A stretch of DNA of 64,000 bases, from assembly GCF_032163395.1 (NCBI RefSeq), contig NZ_CP119968.1:667501-731500 (forward strand). Direction: 5' to 3'. The notes under the pieces are model-generated. The model was not told where the DNA came from. It did no database searches and saw nothing but the letters and a program-made list of their open reading frames with translations. Every line of letters starts with the position of its first letter. Position 1 is the stretch's first letter. Of this stretch, positions 33,864-42,198 are shown one piece after another. The stretch comes from Gloeocapsopsis dulcis. GTDB taxonomy: Bacteria; Cyanobacteriota; Cyanobacteriia; Cyanobacteriales; Chroococcidiopsidaceae. Both the position numbers and the translations under genes were made by a program.

Positions 33864-35534
33864 ATGAGTGATCGTATACCCACAGCCACCCCTCCTGCTG
33901 GAGAAACAAGTTCCGAACTAGAGTGTTTCCCATACAGCGTTCACCACGCTGACGAAGGCGTGTGTTTACTAGTACGGATGGGACCCTATCGAATTCTACT
34001 AGACTGTGGCATTGAAGACATTTCTATTCTCAAAAAAGGGAAGCGATCGCTACCAGCCGATTTAGTTCTGTGTAGTCATGCGCATCCAGATCACGCCCAA
34101 GGCTTATTCGCACTACATCAAGCTTTTCCTTCGTTACCCATCTACGCCAGCGAAGCAACAACGCAATTACTGCCCCTCAACTGGTTAGGGACAAATCAAA
34201 TTCCGCAGTTTTGTCAAGCATTACCGTGGCGATCGCCTGTAGAGTTTCAAGATGGTTTGAGTGCGGAGTTGTTTCCTGCAGGGCATTTACCAGGTGCAGC
34301 CGCAATTTTATTGACTTACACCACACCACAGCGGACGTATTCGTTACTCTACACAGGTGATTTTTTCTTATCGAATTCGCGCTTGGTTGAAGGAATGCCA
34401 CTAGATGAATTGCGCAGGTTAAAGCCAGATGTGTTAATTATCGAAGGTAGTTATGGAACAGCACGACACCCGCATCGACGGACTCAAGAAAATCAACTTG
34501 CTGAACGCATTAATCGCGCGATCACTCAAGGACATTGCGTTTTAATGCCAACCCCAACGCTGGGAATTGGACAAGAAATTCTCATGCTACTGCGGAGTCA
34601 TCACAGTTTTACCGGTCGGGATTTAGATATTTGGGTTGATGGGATGGTTGCTGCTGGCTGTGATGCTTACCTAAAAATGCTACCTCAACTACCTGCGCCA
34701 GTTCAAAACTTTGCTCGTCATCAACCATTGTTCTGGGATGAACGCGTACGTCCCCGAATGCGCAAAATAACACATCAACAGCGCCCTGATATCGGCAAGT
34801 TGCCCTGCATCATTATTACTGATGAAAGCGCAGATTTAGAGCGATATTGCCAACCTCAAACGGGTCCTTGGCTAATTCTTCTCCCAGAAAAACCAGGGCG
34901 TTTACTTCCCCATCCCCAGTCATTACCAGAATTAGTACCTCAACCCTCCCCGTTAGTACCACCAACTATCGTAGAAACATATTTACTCGCACAGCACAGC
35001 GATGGTCCTGGAATTACGCAACTGATTCACAACCTACGACCACAACACGTCATCTTTGTTCATGGTTCGCCTGCATATCTCGCAGATCTTACTGGTTTAG
35101 ATGAACTCCAAAATCGCTACCATTTGCATTCTCCGGCAAATGGCACAATTGTAGATTTACCAGTGGGTGACACCTTTATCCAACCAGCAGCACCAGAAAC
35201 TAATTATGAAGGTGAACTGAATGAGTTGGGCACGGTAATTACAATTACACTCCCTGAAGCAATTATTGCTGATCCTCGTTGGCGTGTTTTTGCGGATACA
35301 GGATTAGTGGAAGCCCGTTGGCAAGGAGAAGAATTAGTTATCCGAGGTTTATCACAGCGTGAGTTGCTGAATCAAACAAGCGATCGCTTAATCGCTAGCG
35401 AGGTAAGTTGCTGTGCCACCTGCAAATTTCAGCGCGGACAGCGATGTTTAAATCAAGCCTCTCCTCTATTCGGGTTTAAGGTGACACCAGAAGGTTATTG
35501 TCCCGTTTATGAACGCAATAGTAATGAGGAATAG
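33864..35534 (+). CDS. metallo-beta-lactamase fold hydrolase with C-terminal Cys motif
   Basis: A 556-residue MBL-fold protein of the beta-CASP/exonuclease-like type. The zinc motif is SHAHPDHAQG (about residue 72). Further motifs are AELFPAGHLPGAAAILLTY, LLYTGDFFLSNSRLVEG, LIIEGSYGTARHPHR and, near 400, VIFVHGSPAYLADL. The last 60 residues contain four Cys (SCCATCKFQRGQRC and GYCPVY), which may hold zinc or a cluster. Such proteins usually process RNA ends. The start is set at ATG 33864 by GGAGGTG (33854-33860); the in-frame GTG at 33852 overlaps that site. Confidence 0.85.
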   Translation: MSDRIPTATPPAGETSSELECFPYSVHHADEGVCLLVRMGPYRILLDCGIEDISILKKGKRSLPADLVLCSHAHPDHAQGLFALHQAFPSLPIYASEATTQLLPLNWLGTNQIPQFCQALPWRSPVEFQDGLSAELFPAGHLPGAAAILLTYTTPQRTYSLLYTGDFFLSNSRLVEGMPLDELRRLKPDVLIIEGSYGTARHPHRRTQENQLAERINRAITQGHCVLMPTPTLGIGQEILMLLRSHHSFTGRDLDIWVDGMVAAGCDAYLKMLPQLPAPVQNFARHQPLFWDERVRPRMRKITHQQRPDIGKLPCIIITDESADLERYCQPQTGPWLILLPEKPGRLLPHPQSLPELVPQPSPLVPPTIVETYLLAQHSDGPGITQLIHNLRPQHVIFVHGSPAYLADLTGLDELQNRYHLHSPANGTIVDLPVGDTFIQPAAPETNYEGELNELGTVITITLPEAIIADPRWRVFADTGLVEARWQGEELVIRGLSQRELLNQTSDRLIASEVSCCATCKFQRGQRCLNQASPLFGFKVTPEGYCPVYERNSNEE

Positions 35535-35604
35535 GTCTTAATTGAGAAAGCAAGAAACTTAAGAAATAGGGAAAGTCAATCTCTTGCTGTTTCCTACTTT
35601 CTCT

Positions 35605-35922
35605 CTAGCCAGTTGAGTCGGGATTAGAGTCAGTATAACGACGAATGCGCTCTGCTTCTGGACAGTCTTCAGAAACTAATGGCTCAACGTTACCGCGTGG
35701 TACTGAAGCTAGTTTTTGAGTTACAGCACCAATGCTTTCTAGACGAACCATTTCTTCCCAGGAACAAACCTCGTCTTCTTCTTCTGTTTCATAACGTAGG
35801 GTAACTAAATCCCCTTCGATATCGATGATGCGGGCGCGCTCTATCCAGCGTTGCTGGTCCCGCAAGAAAATACATACTTCACGCCCGTCGCCACACAATT
35901 GATAAATCTTGCGGTGTAGCAT
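35605..35922 (-). CDS. conserved cyanobacterial protein, perhaps DUF6679
   Basis: A 105-residue cytoplasmic protein. The first 60 residues (MLHRKIYQLCGDGREVCIFL, then RWIERARIIDIEGDLVTLRYE) look like a small beta-barrel of SH3 or Sm type. An acidic run EEEDEVCSWEEMVRLE follows, then a flexible tail. I think it is the cyanobacterial DUF6679 family but could not verify this. Function is unknown. It converges on the metallo-beta-lactamase gene. Confidence 0.75.
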   Translation of the reverse strand: MLHRKIYQLCGDGREVCIFLRDQQRWIERARIIDIEGDLVTLRYETEEEDEVCSWEEMVRLESIGAVTQKLASVPRGNVEPLVSEDCPEAERIRRYTDSNPDSTG

Positions 35923-36359
35923 CTATCGCTTCTGCCCTTTTATAACGTAAGTTAAATCTGTACATGGTTCTGGGTTTCGTCCCAGTTAAGTATTGCTCAG
36001 GCGGAAAATCTCTCGCCAGCAACTTTTATTGTTTTTATTATCATTTTGCCTCCTGAGTTGCTAGCTAGATAGACTACTTCTGAGCTTGAGATGTTGAATT
36101 TGCAACATTATTTAAAGAAGTTAGCTTTAGTTTACAGCAATGAGACATTTGCCTCAATCAAGCCAGCATTTGCCATTGATTAGAACTTTTTCTTTGATTG
36201 GCAAAATACATTAGTACCGATAATTCGGTATTTTTTGTTACCACTTTTTGGTAAGTGATATGACTGTTGAGTCTAGGGACTCATATGGCTTGATCCTAAT
36301 GTAAATGATTCTAACTCATTGTTTTGCGATACTTCATCTTCTTATAGCAAAATTATTAG
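35923..36359. other. gene-free spacer with possible small RNA
   Basis: No protein gene is visible in 437 bases. A strong plus-strand terminator at 36215-36236 has no plus-strand gene in front of it, so an unannotated short transcript from the region about 36050-36236 is possible. No clear promoter was identified for it. Confidence 0.45.
36215..36236 (+). terminator. orphan rho-independent terminator
   Basis: TACCGA-TAAT-TCGGTA (36215-36230) is a perfect 6-bp stem followed immediately by TTTTTT. Its U-tract is on the plus strand only, although both flanking genes are on the minus strand. Confidence 0.7.
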
Positions 36360-37169
36360 TTAATATTTACCGTAAAATTGCCGAAAGTCCTCATCTTTTT
36401 GACTTAATTGTACCCACTCCAGCCTTAAATCTTGCAATTTTGCTACTAAATGAGCGCAAGCAGGGCGTTCAGTAGCATAATGTCCGGCGTCAATGAGAAT
36501 TAAACCGCGATCGCGACTTTCCTGGAATTGATGAAATTTACAATCCGATGTCAAATAAGCTTTTGCACCAGTTTTAACAACATCAGAGATAAAACTCGCC
36601 CCTGAACCACCTAATACTGCAAGCCGTTCAATCGTTTGCTCTCGATTTGCTTCCGGAGAGAAAATCAGCTCAGGTGGGTGTAAGTGTGAGGAGATTTTGG
36701 TAAGAAGTTCTTGTAAAGTTAAAGTAGGCTCTAGAACTCCTACCCGACCATATCCTAATCCTGGTTGGGTTTCTACAATGGGAGTGGTGTGCTTGAGTTC
36801 TAACACCTGCGCTAGCACATCAGCCGTACCATCAGCGACTTGGTCAAAATTTGTGTGTGCAGTATAGACGCCGATTTGGTGGCGAAATGCCAATCGTGTC
36901 ATTTCAGCAATCGCATCTCCGGTTTGTAAGGATTTTACTGGCTTAAATATTAAAGGATGGTGTGCAAAAATTAAGTTGACAGGAGTTCCTGCAGTATGAA
37001 GTGCGATCGCTTCTTGCATCACTGCGAGAGTTGGTGTCAAGCATACAAGAACTCGTGCTGACTCTTCTAAAACGCCAGGTTCAATTTGCCAACCACAATT
37101 ATCCCAGCTTTCTTGCCAAGCCGGATTTGCCCATGCTTCAAACCAAGCGATTAGTTCCGCAATTTTCAT
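36360..37169 (-). CDS. Nif3-like dinuclear metal centre protein
   Basis: A 269-residue Nif3/YbgI family protein. It has N-terminal WDNCGWQIEPG, the metal-binding LIFAHHPLIFKPVKSL (about residues 66-81), GVYTAHTNFD and the C-terminal LILIDAGHYATERPA with His and Glu ligands. Members form hexameric toroids with a di-metal site; a GTP cyclohydrolase I-like role has been claimed for some, but the biochemical role is open. Length is normal. The PAP/fibrillin gene precedes it by 16 bp, so they may be cotranscribed. Confidence 0.92.
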   Translation of the reverse strand: MKIAELIAWFEAWANPAWQESWDNCGWQIEPGVLEESARVLVCLTPTLAVMQEAIALHTAGTPVNLIFAHHPLIFKPVKSLQTGDAIAEMTRLAFRHQIGVYTAHTNFDQVADGTADVLAQVLELKHTTPIVETQPGLGYGRVGVLEPTLTLQELLTKISSHLHPPELIFSPEANREQTIERLAVLGGSGASFISDVVKTGAKAYLTSDCKFHQFQESRDRGLILIDAGHYATERPACAHLVAKLQDLRLEWVQLSQKDEDFRQFYGKY

Positions 37170-37185
37170 ATACTACTGACTTGAT

Positions 37186-37914
37186 TTACTGTCTGCGTAT
37201 GGCAATTGTATAACTTGGTCGCTGCGATGCTTCGCGTTGCGTTTTCACAATTCGGAGATCGCGATCTACATAGAGATGTTCTAACTGGGGAGTTGCTAGG
37301 TAAGTTTTTTCCAATTTTTTAACGGTTTTGCGATCTAATTTTAACTCTAGTGTTTGTGGAAGTTCTTCCCCCTGCACAGCTTGAAATTTTCTGCCAATTA
37401 CAGTACTAAACCAGTTTTCCGCATCTTCTATTGTTAAAGGAACTTCTCTATTCCGAAAAGCCTGCTCAATCCCTACGTTTTGGATATACCATTTATTATC
37501 CCTTACAGCGTACTTTTGCAGTACCATCAAATCTATTGCTGGCAATTTTGCAGATAGTTTTTGCCAGAAAGTATTTTGTCCTGGAGTATACCGAGCAATA
37601 TTAGCGTAGTAACTATCATCATGAAAAATTTGATAAGACTGCTCTCTATTTCTCCCTGGTAGAGTATCGTGAAAAGGTATAGTAGACCAGACAGGTGTCC
37701 AAACACCAAGAACAACTGGAATCTGTTCTGCTACTACTGGGTAGGGATTTCGTTGCGTCAACTCTTCAATATATGGTGTCAGTATGTTTTTATAATACTG
37801 GACTTTAGTATTTAAAGAATCAGTGTCTCTTCCTTTAACTCGCTCCAATATTTCAGCTTTAAGTTCTGATGTACTTTGAGAACTCAACTGATTTGAATTA
37901 AATACATTAATCAT
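37186..37914 (-). CDS. PAP/fibrillin domain protein
   Basis: A 242-residue protein with the plastid-lipid-associated (fibrillin) lipocalin-like fold. The N-terminus is a helix (LKAEILERVKGRDTDSLN), then PVVLGVWTPVWSTIPF, DTLPGRNREQSYQIFHDDSYYANIARY, and a C-terminal EHLYVDRDLRIVKTQ that matches the DExLRIxR closing motif. In plastids and cyanobacteria these proteins bind thylakoid lipids or quinones and aid photoprotection. It may share a transcript with the Nif3 gene. Confidence 0.85.
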   Translation of the reverse strand: MINVFNSNQLSSQSTSELKAEILERVKGRDTDSLNTKVQYYKNILTPYIEELTQRNPYPVVAEQIPVVLGVWTPVWSTIPFHDTLPGRNREQSYQIFHDDSYYANIARYTPGQNTFWQKLSAKLPAIDLMVLQKYAVRDNKWYIQNVGIEQAFRNREVPLTIEDAENWFSTVIGRKFQAVQGEELPQTLELKLDRKTVKKLEKTYLATPQLEHLYVDRDLRIVKTQREASQRPSYTIAIRRQ

Positions 37915-38157
37915 TAGATATTACACCTTTTGTTAGTTTTTTGGATTTAGATTCTAATTTTTTAGTAAAAAGAGAATATGTAAAATATATATTTGAATAT
38001 TTTAAAAGAAATGTTAATTCTCTCTTTTTATAAACTTTATATATTTTTCATCAAATCATCTTAAAAGTACGGTTGTAGTTTGAAGTAATTATTTGTAAAT
38101 TTGAAGCTATCAATTTAAACCATTCATTGCTCTTTTTGCGACAGCAGATCAAGAATT

Positions 38158-38580
38158 ATGAGTTTGTATGACCATACAGGTATAGAGCTAGATGTAAATG
38201 TGCGCCTAGAGGGATTGTATTCTTCTTTAATTCAGGCACTCACCGATCAAAAGATCGCACTGCAAAAGTACAATCAAGCAGAAATTGAAGTTAACAAGTG
38301 GCAACGCCGAGTTAAATTAGCCGAACAAAAAGGCGATCAAAGATTGGCTCATCTTGCGTTGGAGCAAAAAAAGATTGCTACTGCGACTGCCAATAAACTT
38401 AAAATTAAGCTAGACAAACAAACAATTTATGTTGATAACCTTAAGCACAAATTGAAGGTATGGGAAAGTAGAGTTGTTGCCAATAAAATGCACAGCAACA
38501 GTAGCAGTGCGATAGAAGCCTTTGATCGGATAGAAGAAAAAGTTTTAATGCTAGAAGCACAAGCTAAAGTGGTTAGATAA
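38158..38580 (+). CDS. miniature PspA/IM30-like coiled-coil protein
   Basis: A 140-residue all-helical protein. Residues 25-135 follow the PspA/Vipp1 pattern: LTDQKIALQKYNQAEIEVNKWQRRVKLAEQKGDQRLAHLALEQKK, then LDKQTIYVDNLKHKLKVWESRV and a C-terminal AIEAFDRIEEKVLMLEAQA. The N-terminal amphipathic helix and first hairpin strand of full-length PspA (about 220 residues) are missing or replaced by MSLYDHTGIELDVNVRLEG. It could modulate the membrane-remodelling Vipp1/PspA polymers. It converges on the next gene by 37 bp. Confidence 0.75.
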   Translation: MSLYDHTGIELDVNVRLEGLYSSLIQALTDQKIALQKYNQAEIEVNKWQRRVKLAEQKGDQRLAHLALEQKKIATATANKLKIKLDKQTIYVDNLKHKLKVWESRVVANKMHSNSSSAIEAFDRIEEKVLMLEAQAKVVR

Positions 38581-38617
38581 TCTACCGCTAATGGGAACCA
38601 AAGCTAGGCACCAAGCA

Positions 38618-38950
38618 TTACCACCAAATGCGATTTCCCTGATCGTCAAATCGTGCTACACGAATGACGTCAGAAATCTTTTTAGCATCCCTTACATGGT
38701 GTAGAGCTTTCCTTGTACCATCTGGGTAGTCAACAATAAAGTAGGTAGGAACTAAAATCCAGTCACCAGTAATATCTGGTGCATCTACAGCAACTTGCTG
38801 CGCTTTTTCTTCAATAGATTTTGACTCATCAGTAATGATATCGCCAGGGTTAACAGTTAATTTTCTCTCCTTGGCGGTTGGTTCTTCTCTTGTATGCCAA
38901 TCTCGGCTTACTGGCTGTTCGATTGGTTTCTTGTTAAGTTGCTTAGTCAT
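38618..38950 (-). CDS. small hydrophilic protein of unknown function
   Basis: A 110-residue protein from the ATG at 38950 (MTKQLNKKPIEQPVSRDW). The first 60 residues are polar. The second half, with DITGDWILVPTYFIVDYPDGTRK, then HVRDAKKISDVIRVARFDDQ, looks folded and ends in IWW. No signal peptide, Cys or membrane segment is present. The frame is open upstream to 39145, but that part is Phe/Leu-rich and not protein-like. I do not recognise the family. Confidence 0.6.
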   Translation of the reverse strand: MTKQLNKKPIEQPVSRDWHTREEPTAKERKLTVNPGDIITDESKSIEEKAQQVAVDAPDITGDWILVPTYFIVDYPDGTRKALHHVRDAKKISDVIRVARFDDQGNRIWW

Positions 38951-39227
38951 AATAATTTTTAGTAAGTTGAGTATCATGAACCTACTAAATTCAATGTAGA
39001 AAATATAAAAGTTAGTTTGCTCTTTCGTTAGAGAGAAACTTGTCAGGCTATATTTATAAAAAAAGAAAATAAACTCATTTACAGTAATAATGCTTATTTC
39101 TTTAGAGTCAGTTTGATGATTGGAACCACCCCAGTTATATAGCAATCCTAAACATGGTGTACGCCTTAGATAAGAGTGTTACATTGAGCAATCAGCAATT
39201 AGCTAATAGCTAAAAGCTAATCACTCT

Positions 39228-39644
39228 TTACATTCCAGTAATGTGAACAACAAGTTCTCTAGTATGACTACGCCGTCGATGTTCCCAAATGTATACTCCT
39301 TGCCAAGTACCTAACAGTAACTCACCTCTAGCAATCGGAATTTGTTCTGAGGTATGCGTAAGGACAGTACGAATATGTGCTGGCATATCATCAGGTCCTT
39401 CAGCACTATGGATATAGTAAGCATCTTCAGGAACGAGTTTCGCTAAGAAGTTTTCTAAATCTTTTAGTACGTCAGGATCGGCATTTTCTTGAATCACAAG
39501 GCTAGCAGAAGTATGACGTAAAAAAAGATGGCAAATTCCTGTTTCTACACCTGATTCAGCCACAATTGATTCAATTTTGCTAGTGACATTATTAAGAGAC
39601 TTGCCTTGCGTTGGAATTCTTAAGATTTTTTGGTAATGCATCAT
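39228..39644 (-). CDS. YjbQ family secondary thiamine-phosphate synthase-like protein
   Basis: A 138-residue protein of the UPF0047/YjbQ family. The conserved core is CHLFLRHTSASLVIQENAD, then HSAEGPDDMPAHIRTVLT and GTWQGVYIWEHRRRSHTRELVVHI; the His and Asp residues in these segments are the family's metal or phosphate ligands. A weak thiamine-phosphate synthase activity has been reported for the family; the physiological role is unclear. It follows the glycosyltransferase gene by 7 bp and is likely cotranscribed with it. Confidence 0.92.
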   Translation of the reverse strand: MMHYQKILRIPTQGKSLNNVTSKIESIVAESGVETGICHLFLRHTSASLVIQENADPDVLKDLENFLAKLVPEDAYYIHSAEGPDDMPAHIRTVLTHTSEQIPIARGELLLGTWQGVYIWEHRRRSHTRELVVHITGM

Positions 39645-39651
39645 TAACTAA

Positions 39652-40728
39652 TTATTGGAAATACTCTAAAACAGCATGGGCGATCGCTTCATTACCATCG
39701 AGGGCGATCGCTTGAGATTTTCTTGGTGTCAAAGGTACTTGTTGCAGAAATTCCCAATCGCTATGGAAAAATTCTGCTGGGTTAATAATTTGATGGTGAG
39801 CATAATCTCTAATGCCTTCAATCAACAAAGCTGCTTCCGCGAAATCATCACGTGTCAATGTGACAATGGGCACCTGTTGTCGAATAGCTTCAGCGAAGGT
39901 ACTAAAACCAGGTTTAGAAACGACTTTACTACAAAGCTGCATGAAATCAACCGGACGATATTGCGGATCGGTGACTTTGAGTAAGTTGGGTAAATCTGGG
40001 GCATTACGAGCAAATGTGATAAATTGCCAATCGGGAAATCGCTGCACATTGTCGTAAGGAATTTGCTGCAAGCCCAAGCCACCGAAAGTTAATAAAACAG
40101 TGCGTTCTCTTGGTGATGTGATATTCCATTGAGATCGTAGCGCATCGGCTGGGTGACTTGGAGAACCGCCAGGTAGCCCAAAATCTGTAATATGTTTAAA
40201 CGCACTCATGGGTTCGTGGAACGGTAAGCGGAGTAGGCGATCGCATTGACTGTAGCAATCGGAAATCCAATCGGCAATTTCCTGAAATTCACTTCCCCAG
40301 TTACGATAAATAAAGTCCCAACCAAAATTACTGATAGTCCAACAAGGAACACCTGCAGTTTTACCAATCACTCCAGCTAAATGTGGAACATCCGCTAAGA
40401 TTAACCCGACACGATTTTGCTTGATAAAATTAACTTCCCCTGCAATGATCGCGTTTTGTTGACTGCGAATGTGCTGCATTTTTTCGAGTGTAGCGGCTTT
40501 GTCCATCGTGAGACTATCGCTTTGCACGACACCGACATCAAACGATCGCGGACGATAGATAAAATCATGCTGGATATACGATTCGAGAAACCAGCGTGGT
40601 GTCGTTGTTACCAAAATTAACAACGTTTCTGGACAGAGTTTCTTGATCGTCGCGACAACCGATGCAGTCCGCGCTGCATGACCAAATCCGTGACTAGTAA
40701 CGGCTACGTAGATGATAGGGAATGACAT
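39652..40728 (-). CDS. GT-B fold glycosyltransferase-like protein
   Basis: A 358-residue protein with a GT28/MurG-like fold. The N-terminus is YVAVTSHGFGHAARTASVVATI (Gly-rich loop with His). The second domain begins near RTVLLTFGGLGLQQIPYD and holds the nucleotide-sugar region CSKVVSKPGFSTFAEAIRQQVPIV, including the typical KPGxSTxxE motif. The acceptor is unknown. Related proteins occur in cyanobacteria and are linked to cell surface or glycolipid synthesis. It lies upstream of the YjbQ gene on the same strand. Confidence 0.85.
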   Translation of the reverse strand: MSFPIIYVAVTSHGFGHAARTASVVATIKKLCPETLLILVTTTPRWFLESYIQHDFIYRPRSFDVGVVQSDSLTMDKAATLEKMQHIRSQQNAIIAGEVNFIKQNRVGLILADVPHLAGVIGKTAGVPCWTISNFGWDFIYRNWGSEFQEIADWISDCYSQCDRLLRLPFHEPMSAFKHITDFGLPGGSPSHPADALRSQWNITSPRERTVLLTFGGLGLQQIPYDNVQRFPDWQFITFARNAPDLPNLLKVTDPQYRPVDFMQLCSKVVSKPGFSTFAEAIRQQVPIVTLTRDDFAEAALLIEGIRDYAHHQIINPAEFFHSDWEFLQQVPLTPRKSQAIALDGNEAIAHAVLEYFQ

Positions 40729-40730
40729 AG

Positions 40731-40775
40731 GAGTGTTGAGTTATGAGTGTTGAGTTTTGAGTTATGAGTGTTGAG
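40731..40775. repeat. short tandem repeat
   Basis: GAGTTATGAGTGTTGAG occurs twice (beginning near 40738 and 40759) inside a run built from GAGTGTTGAGTT and GAGTTATGA units. It lies between two minus-strand genes and is followed by an A/T-rich duplicate AAATTCAAAATTCAAAAC near 40821. Confidence 0.75.
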
Positions 40776-40848
40776 AAAGTTCTTCAATTCAAAACGTGCT
40801 AACGCACCGCTACGCTAACAAAATTCAAAATTCAAAACTAACCACTAA

Positions 40849-42036
40849 TCACATTCCACAATAACTTTCGATTCCGGCAATGAGTTGATCGATCTCACTT
40901 GTTGTGGTGAAATAGTGGACACAAGCACGAACACAGTCAGGATCGAGGAGTGTGCGCGTCATCATATTTTGTGATTCTAAGTACTGTACTAACTGGCGAT
41001 GGCTACCTGGTTCTTGTTGTTTTAACTGAAAAGAGACAAGGCTAGATTGAGGCGGAGTGGTGCGTAAGCAGACAATATCAGATAGTTCGTTTAACCGTTG
41101 CCAAAGATAGTGACTCAGTTGCAGAATTTGCTCGTAGCGTTGCGTTGCAGTTCCCCACTGTTGATGTGTTGCGATCGCTGCTCTTAATCCGCAATACTGA
41201 CCAAAAGCCGAAGTTGCGACTTCGTAACGTCGTCCATCTGGCTGCCAACTGACAGGTTTACCTTGACTATCCATCGTGATACTACGCCAGCCGATAAATG
41301 TTGGTTGCAGTGATTCCCTTGCTTCTGGACGGACATACAATCCACCAACTCCCATGGGACCACACCACCACTTATGCCCTGTGAAAGCATAAAAGTCTGC
41401 TTGTAATTCAGTTAAATTCAATGGTAATAAACCAACTGACTGCGCAGCATCAACTAAAATCTGTATCCTACTGTTGTACTCTCGGCATTGCACAATTTTG
41501 TCTAAGGGTAAAACTTGACCTGTATTCCAGAGAATGTGACTTAAAACGACGAGTCGCGTATTTGGTTTGAGGTTTTGCGCAATAACTTCAGCCGGATCGC
41601 TGCTGTTAAGAGTTGCCATAATCGGACAAAAGGAAACTTCGACATTGAAGCGTCGAGAGATTTCTTGCGTTGTTGCAATGACGCCAGGATGTTCGCAGTC
41701 TGTGAGTAAAATATGATCGCCAGCTTGCCAATCGATACCCCATAAGGCAATGTTACAGCCCATCGTCACGTCCTCAGTAATTGTAATTGCTTCAGAAGGA
41801 GCGTTGAGTTCTGAGGCGATCGCGTGTCGTGTTTGATTTACTTCCTCAACAATCCAAGCATTCACCTTTGTCGAAAAGGGACCATGAGTTTGAATGTATT
41901 CTTGTGCTTGATTAACGGCATCAATCGCTGCTTGGGGCATTGGCCCTTGACCGCCGTAGTTAAAATAAGCTTTATTTGCTAATGCAGGAAATCGTTGTCG
42001 GTGTTGTCCAGTTTGAGTAGCAGAAAGGCTTGTCAT
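40849..42036 (-). CDS. class V aminotransferase-fold PLP enzyme
   Basis: A 395-residue fold type I PLP enzyme of the NifS/class V group. The PLP Lys is in FYAFTGHKWWCGPMGVGGLYVRPEA (about residue 223). QILVDAAQSVGLLPL holds the Asp that contacts the pyridine nitrogen, and ISRTEDV-like ITITEDVTMGCNIAL binds phosphate. It lacks the long Cys-containing loop of a classic desulfurase, so it may be a lyase or epimerase acting on an amino acid. The true substrate is unknown. Length is normal. Confidence 0.9.
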   Translation of the reverse strand: MTSLSATQTGQHRQRFPALANKAYFNYGGQGPMPQAAIDAVNQAQEYIQTHGPFSTKVNAWIVEEVNQTRHAIASELNAPSEAITITEDVTMGCNIALWGIDWQAGDHILLTDCEHPGVIATTQEISRRFNVEVSFCPIMATLNSSDPAEVIAQNLKPNTRLVVLSHILWNTGQVLPLDKIVQCREYNSRIQILVDAAQSVGLLPLNLTELQADFYAFTGHKWWCGPMGVGGLYVRPEARESLQPTFIGWRSITMDSQGKPVSWQPDGRRYEVATSAFGQYCGLRAAIATHQQWGTATQRYEQILQLSHYLWQRLNELSDIVCLRTTPPQSSLVSFQLKQQEPGSHRQLVQYLESQNMMTRTLLDPDCVRACVHYFTTTSEIDQLIAGIESYCGM

Positions 42037-42198
42037 TATCAGAAGTAGCTAGTTGTTAGTGAATAGTATTACGCGATCGTGCCCATAATGAAGGAATCAG
42101 AAAACTAGCGTCTAGAATATCCCTAAATACACCCAATCAAGAAAATCAGAATAACTAGCCTCCGTCCTCTGACCTCTAAAAATTGCTAGTCTAGAGTC

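Noticed and set aside
40731-40860. Possible CRISPR array
   Set aside because: Units are short, contiguous and without unique spacers; it is a simple tandem repeat.
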